Shown here piece after piece: positions 61,488 to 64,000 of a stretch of DNA of 64,000 nucleotides. Source of the DNA: Biscogniauxia marginata (lineage: Eukaryota; Ascomycota; Sordariomycetes; Xylariales; Xylariaceae); NCBI GenBank assembly GCA_022695795.1, contig MU404079.1:62001-126000 (forward strand). The letters are read 5' to 3'. The notes beneath the pieces are model-generated. The model did no database searches. It was not told the DNA's origin and was given only the letters and a program-made list of their open reading frames with translations. Numbering within the stretch: position 1 is the first letter of the stretch; each line of letters opens with the position of its first letter. The translations under genes and the position numbers were made by a program.

Positions 61488-61581
61488 AAACAAGTTGGAG
61501 TTGGCAAAGAAGAAGAAGAAGAAGAATAGCAAAGAAAGGAGGAAGGATAAAAGGGAGGAGAAAAAGAAAAGGGGGAAGTAG
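61425..61581 (+). other. Alternative-frame C-terminal tail of BTB gene 3
   Basis: The frame of 61348-61581 reads Arg-Lys-Gly-Arg-Pro-Ala-Thr, then Pro/Glu repeats and Lys-rich runs. It would be in frame with the BTB gene after a 1-nt change near 61425. Kept separate because no intron joins them. Confidence 0.45.
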
Positions 61582-61981
61582 AAATTAAAGGGTCCCAGAG
61601 AGGCCGGATTGCCGGTGGCTTTTGGATCTGCCCCTGCCCTAGCTGAGGAGGAATTAATGTTACTAGAACAATTGCCTCGGGACCTTCCCTCGAACCACAG
61701 CTGGTTAAAGCTGGGTAATTTTTATATAGGAATTTTTTATCATTAAGGCTGTTTTAAATTCTAAACTATTTATATTATTATTGGTTGAGATTTAGCCTTG
61801 ATTGCGCGTGCCAGTGTGTCTTTTGTAAGGTTTAAGTCCTAAATGCATATTCCTTCCATCTGACCTGCCTACATTCACTTAAATTGCCCCCTTTACTATC
61901 CAGCCTGGTTAGTACAACTTATTCCTTGACCACTGAGACCCTTGATGCTTAGCGAGGAGCCAAAAGTCTCATTCCCTACAA
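61582..61981. other. Intergenic region between convergent BTB genes
   Basis: No gene recognised; it should contain the 3' untranslated regions of BTB genes 3 and 4. Confidence 0.55.
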
Positions 61982-63109
61982 TTATAAGAGCCCTGACTTT
62001 TCCGCTTGCGCACTGAGATGGCGGCGATAATTCGCAGTAAGAAAAGAAGGAATTGACTTTAAAGTTTTATCGACACCAGCTTGTAGTGTTGATGTCTGTG
62101 TGCAGCTAGAGTATGTTCCAGATTCACCCTCTACTTTGACCTTTTTGAGACTGTCCGCGAGCGTCTGTATACTGACTTGTACTTCTTGGGGTTGTGGTAT
62201 AGGCCAAAAACCATGGGTATGAGGAGATTGAATAGCCGTACCAAGCATTATGCGGGTGCAGCCATTATGACTTCGGTAAGTGCAAAACGACTTGTTATCC
62301 TCAATGAGTCTCTGGAGCGTATTATGAAAGGGAGCAAGCAGTTTGTTGATCATGTCTAACCGAGTTTGCTCGATCCTCTCTATAATTATATTTAGTGAAT
62401 TTTATTTATCGTAGCAAGTAAAGATATTAGTGAACTTACCATATATTTCTGGGGGTTGTAGGGTCTCTGGAGTCAAAGTACAAGCACAATTAAGCACCAA
62501 GGCTCTCGTCGTGTGCTCAAAATTGGTTTTATCGCCTAACACCCATGAGATCCAAAGTTGTTCGCAGTACACCGAGTCGAGGTAACTTTGAGCGGAGTAT
62601 ACTGTTTTTGACCAACCGCTGGCCCAAGGCCGCAACACATGGGTCATATCATATTTATCTAAAAGAACACATAGTTTATAAAGATCGTGGGTTGGTACGT
62701 GAGCTTCATATCCGGGAACGAATTCAAAACGTCCATGTACAATGTTGAGAAGCATCTTCATGCTTTCCGGGTCGTCGTCAGGAAGCCTCACGACCCATTC
62801 AGTTTTATCATCCCGGTGGTCCGGTTTTATAGACTCGGCAAATTTTCCGTATAATAGCTTCTTCCAGAAAGGCGATGATCTTGCTAAAGACTTAGAGCAA
62901 ACTACGAATAACCTTGCGGCTTCGTTGTCACCCACTTCAAGATGCAAATCCCCGTCCGGGTCTACATAAGTGTATGTGGCCTTCTGTAGAGAGTCTGAGT
63001 TGATAGAGGCGTCAGTCTTTGGTTCAGGGCTGGTTGGTGATATTGCGGTTATCGAGCTGCCCGGCGCAGATTGAGTGGGGATCGGAAGGCTCTCATTTGG
63101 GGAAGCCAT
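61982..63109 (-). CDS. BTB/POZ-domain protein 4
   Basis: Minus-strand exons 63109-62440 and 62379-61982 are joined over a 60-nt intron (GTAAGT...ATAG) with matching phase, giving about 355 residues in an intact frame. After a Ser/Pro-rich start (residues 1-40), ValAspProAspGlyAspLeu (about 49-55), then PheValValCysSerLysSerLeuAlaArgSerSerProPhe and LeuProAspAspAspProGlu (about 109-115) form a fungal BTB-like domain; the second exon encodes a Leu-rich C-terminus. The product is expected to work by protein-protein contact, cellular role unknown. It is the best preserved of the four BTB genes here. Confidence 0.8.
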
Positions 63110-63535
63110 TATATAGTGAGAGGTCGACTTCAGATCGTTAAGGTCGGACGTGAGCCGGACGTCAGAAATAAATCCTGTACAGAGAGCGTTGAGGACTTTG
63201 GTTTGGGCTTAACTCGAGATGTGTATGTAGGTAGGTAGGCAACCGGTAGATAAAGTAGGTTAAGTTAAGCCAGTAAGTAGGGTTAGGTATGATAGATCTC
63301 AAAATGCGGGGTATGGTTATCCCGGTTTCACACATATGTATATATACACATATACCCAGATATATTTATACTAAGAGACATACATGACCTTAAGATCGGA
63401 TTATAGTATAAGACTCTATCCCTAGGGAATAAAGATTTAAATATAAGTAACATTAGCTCCTACTCCACTTTTAAGCTCAACTCTTGCTTTAAGCTTAAAG
63501 TCAACCTTGTCGACAACCTTACTGTTGTGACGAAC
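63110..63535. other. Upstream region of BTB gene 4
   Basis: No gene recognised. Short direct runs of GTAGGTAGGTAGG near 63226 and ATATATACACATATA near 63339 are simple repeats. Confidence 0.5.
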
Positions 63536-63760
63536 TTGTCTCTTTACTGTCTGCCTAATTAAAGAGAGTAATACGTTTTAAGGGTTTTTAACTTGCAGGT
63601 AATAATGCGTAGTTGCTAAGTTAAATAATATCACAATGAGGTGTTTGTTAAAAAGACCTTAAGGTGCCCTCTCTTTAGTTTTGAAAACTGACTAAAGACT
63701 ATAATTAATAACTAAAGTTAGGAATGACAAGATACATAGGAATTTATTTATAATAGTTAT
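63536..63760 (-). repeat. LTR remnant of the same retroelement group
   Basis: It starts TGTGACGAACTTGTC and aligns with the reversed R-U5 half: CAGGTAATAATG, then GTTTGTTAAAAAGACCTTAAGG and ACTGACTAAAGAC. No U3 end found. The right end is approximate. It looks like a diverged or truncated LTR. Confidence 0.55.
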
Positions 63761-63869
63761 ATATTATTTTTTACCCCACTTAGCTATTTTAAAAATAAAC
63801 GTTAATTAATTTTTATTTTCATTTATGAGTATTTTATACTCTATATGTGCTATAGTTACAAGCTCTTAT

Positions 63870-64000
63870 TTATTTCTCACTAAATTTCTTGCGCTTCGAG
63901 GGTAGTGAAGGGGACCGTTCGTTATTGCTGTTGTTGCTGTCGTCTTTGCTGGAGTTAGCCTCTTTAGGATTTGATACCCTGGCGTTCGCTGCTTAAACAG
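63870..64000 (-). CDS. 3' end of a second DUF7924-family gene, cut by window
   Basis: On the minus strand, from the right edge, a frame reads AlaAlaAsnAlaArgValSerAsn, then Asp/Ser/Asn-rich sequence and ProSerLysArgLysLysPhe, to TAA at 63870-63872. It is closely related to the C-terminus at 47884-48042 (AlaAlaAsnAlaArgAlaSer... SerLysArgArgLysPhe) over about 40 codons. The core of the gene lies beyond the window. Its frame is open within the part seen, so it could be an intact copy. Confidence 0.6.

Overview
The window is nuclear DNA of a filamentous ascomycete (Pezizomycotina). The evidence is short introns of 54-94 nt with GT..AG ends and CTAAC/TACTAAT-like branch sites; families confined to or expanded in these fungi (FunK1-type kinase, DUF7924, DUF6604, fungal Zn2Cys6 factor, MYND and BTB/POZ proteins); and LTR retrotransposons destroyed by C-to-T/G-to-A changes, mostly at CpA/TpG, the signature of repeat-induced point mutation (RIP). 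I cannot name the species.

Layout. (1) 1-20130 is a very AT-rich island of nested Ty3/Gypsy chromovirus remnants: a minus-strand internal fragment (1-2757); a plus-strand element (LTRs 2758-3176 and 18162-18621) split by a minus-strand composite element (9279-17609, target duplication CGTAC); and the 3' part of another plus-strand element (18622-20130). (2) 20131-32290 is a decayed gene region: a FunK1 kinase relic, an unidentified degraded block, a Zn2Cys6 transcription-factor gene with two RIP-type stops and a solo LTR in an exon (target duplication GCCTG), a Myb-like relic, and the 5' half of a DUF7924 gene. (3) 32291-47582 is a second AT-rich island: a minus-strand element (target duplication ATAAG) carrying a nested plus-strand element (35457-43183, target duplication GGTAA). 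It splits the DUF7924 gene, whose 3' end resumes at 47588. (4) 47588-64000 has ordinary base composition: an intact SNF2-type ATPase gene, a convergent intact DUF6604 gene, a MYND zinc-finger gene with one early stop, four BTB/POZ genes within about 5.7 kb (three with frame problems), and at the right edge the 3' end of a second DUF7924 gene next to an LTR remnant.

The LTRs share a similar downstream (R-U5) half but carry several unrelated U3 halves, most with CACGTG or near-CACGTG sites and some with tandem hairpins. The retroelements also carry, antisense to their 3' end, a reading frame for a small protein with an N-terminal Zn2Cys6-like cysteine cluster and a charged helical tail. It is visible in every copy that retains this end and is the most interesting signal in the window. 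All positions and translations were read by eye. No alignment, database search or composition calculation was run.
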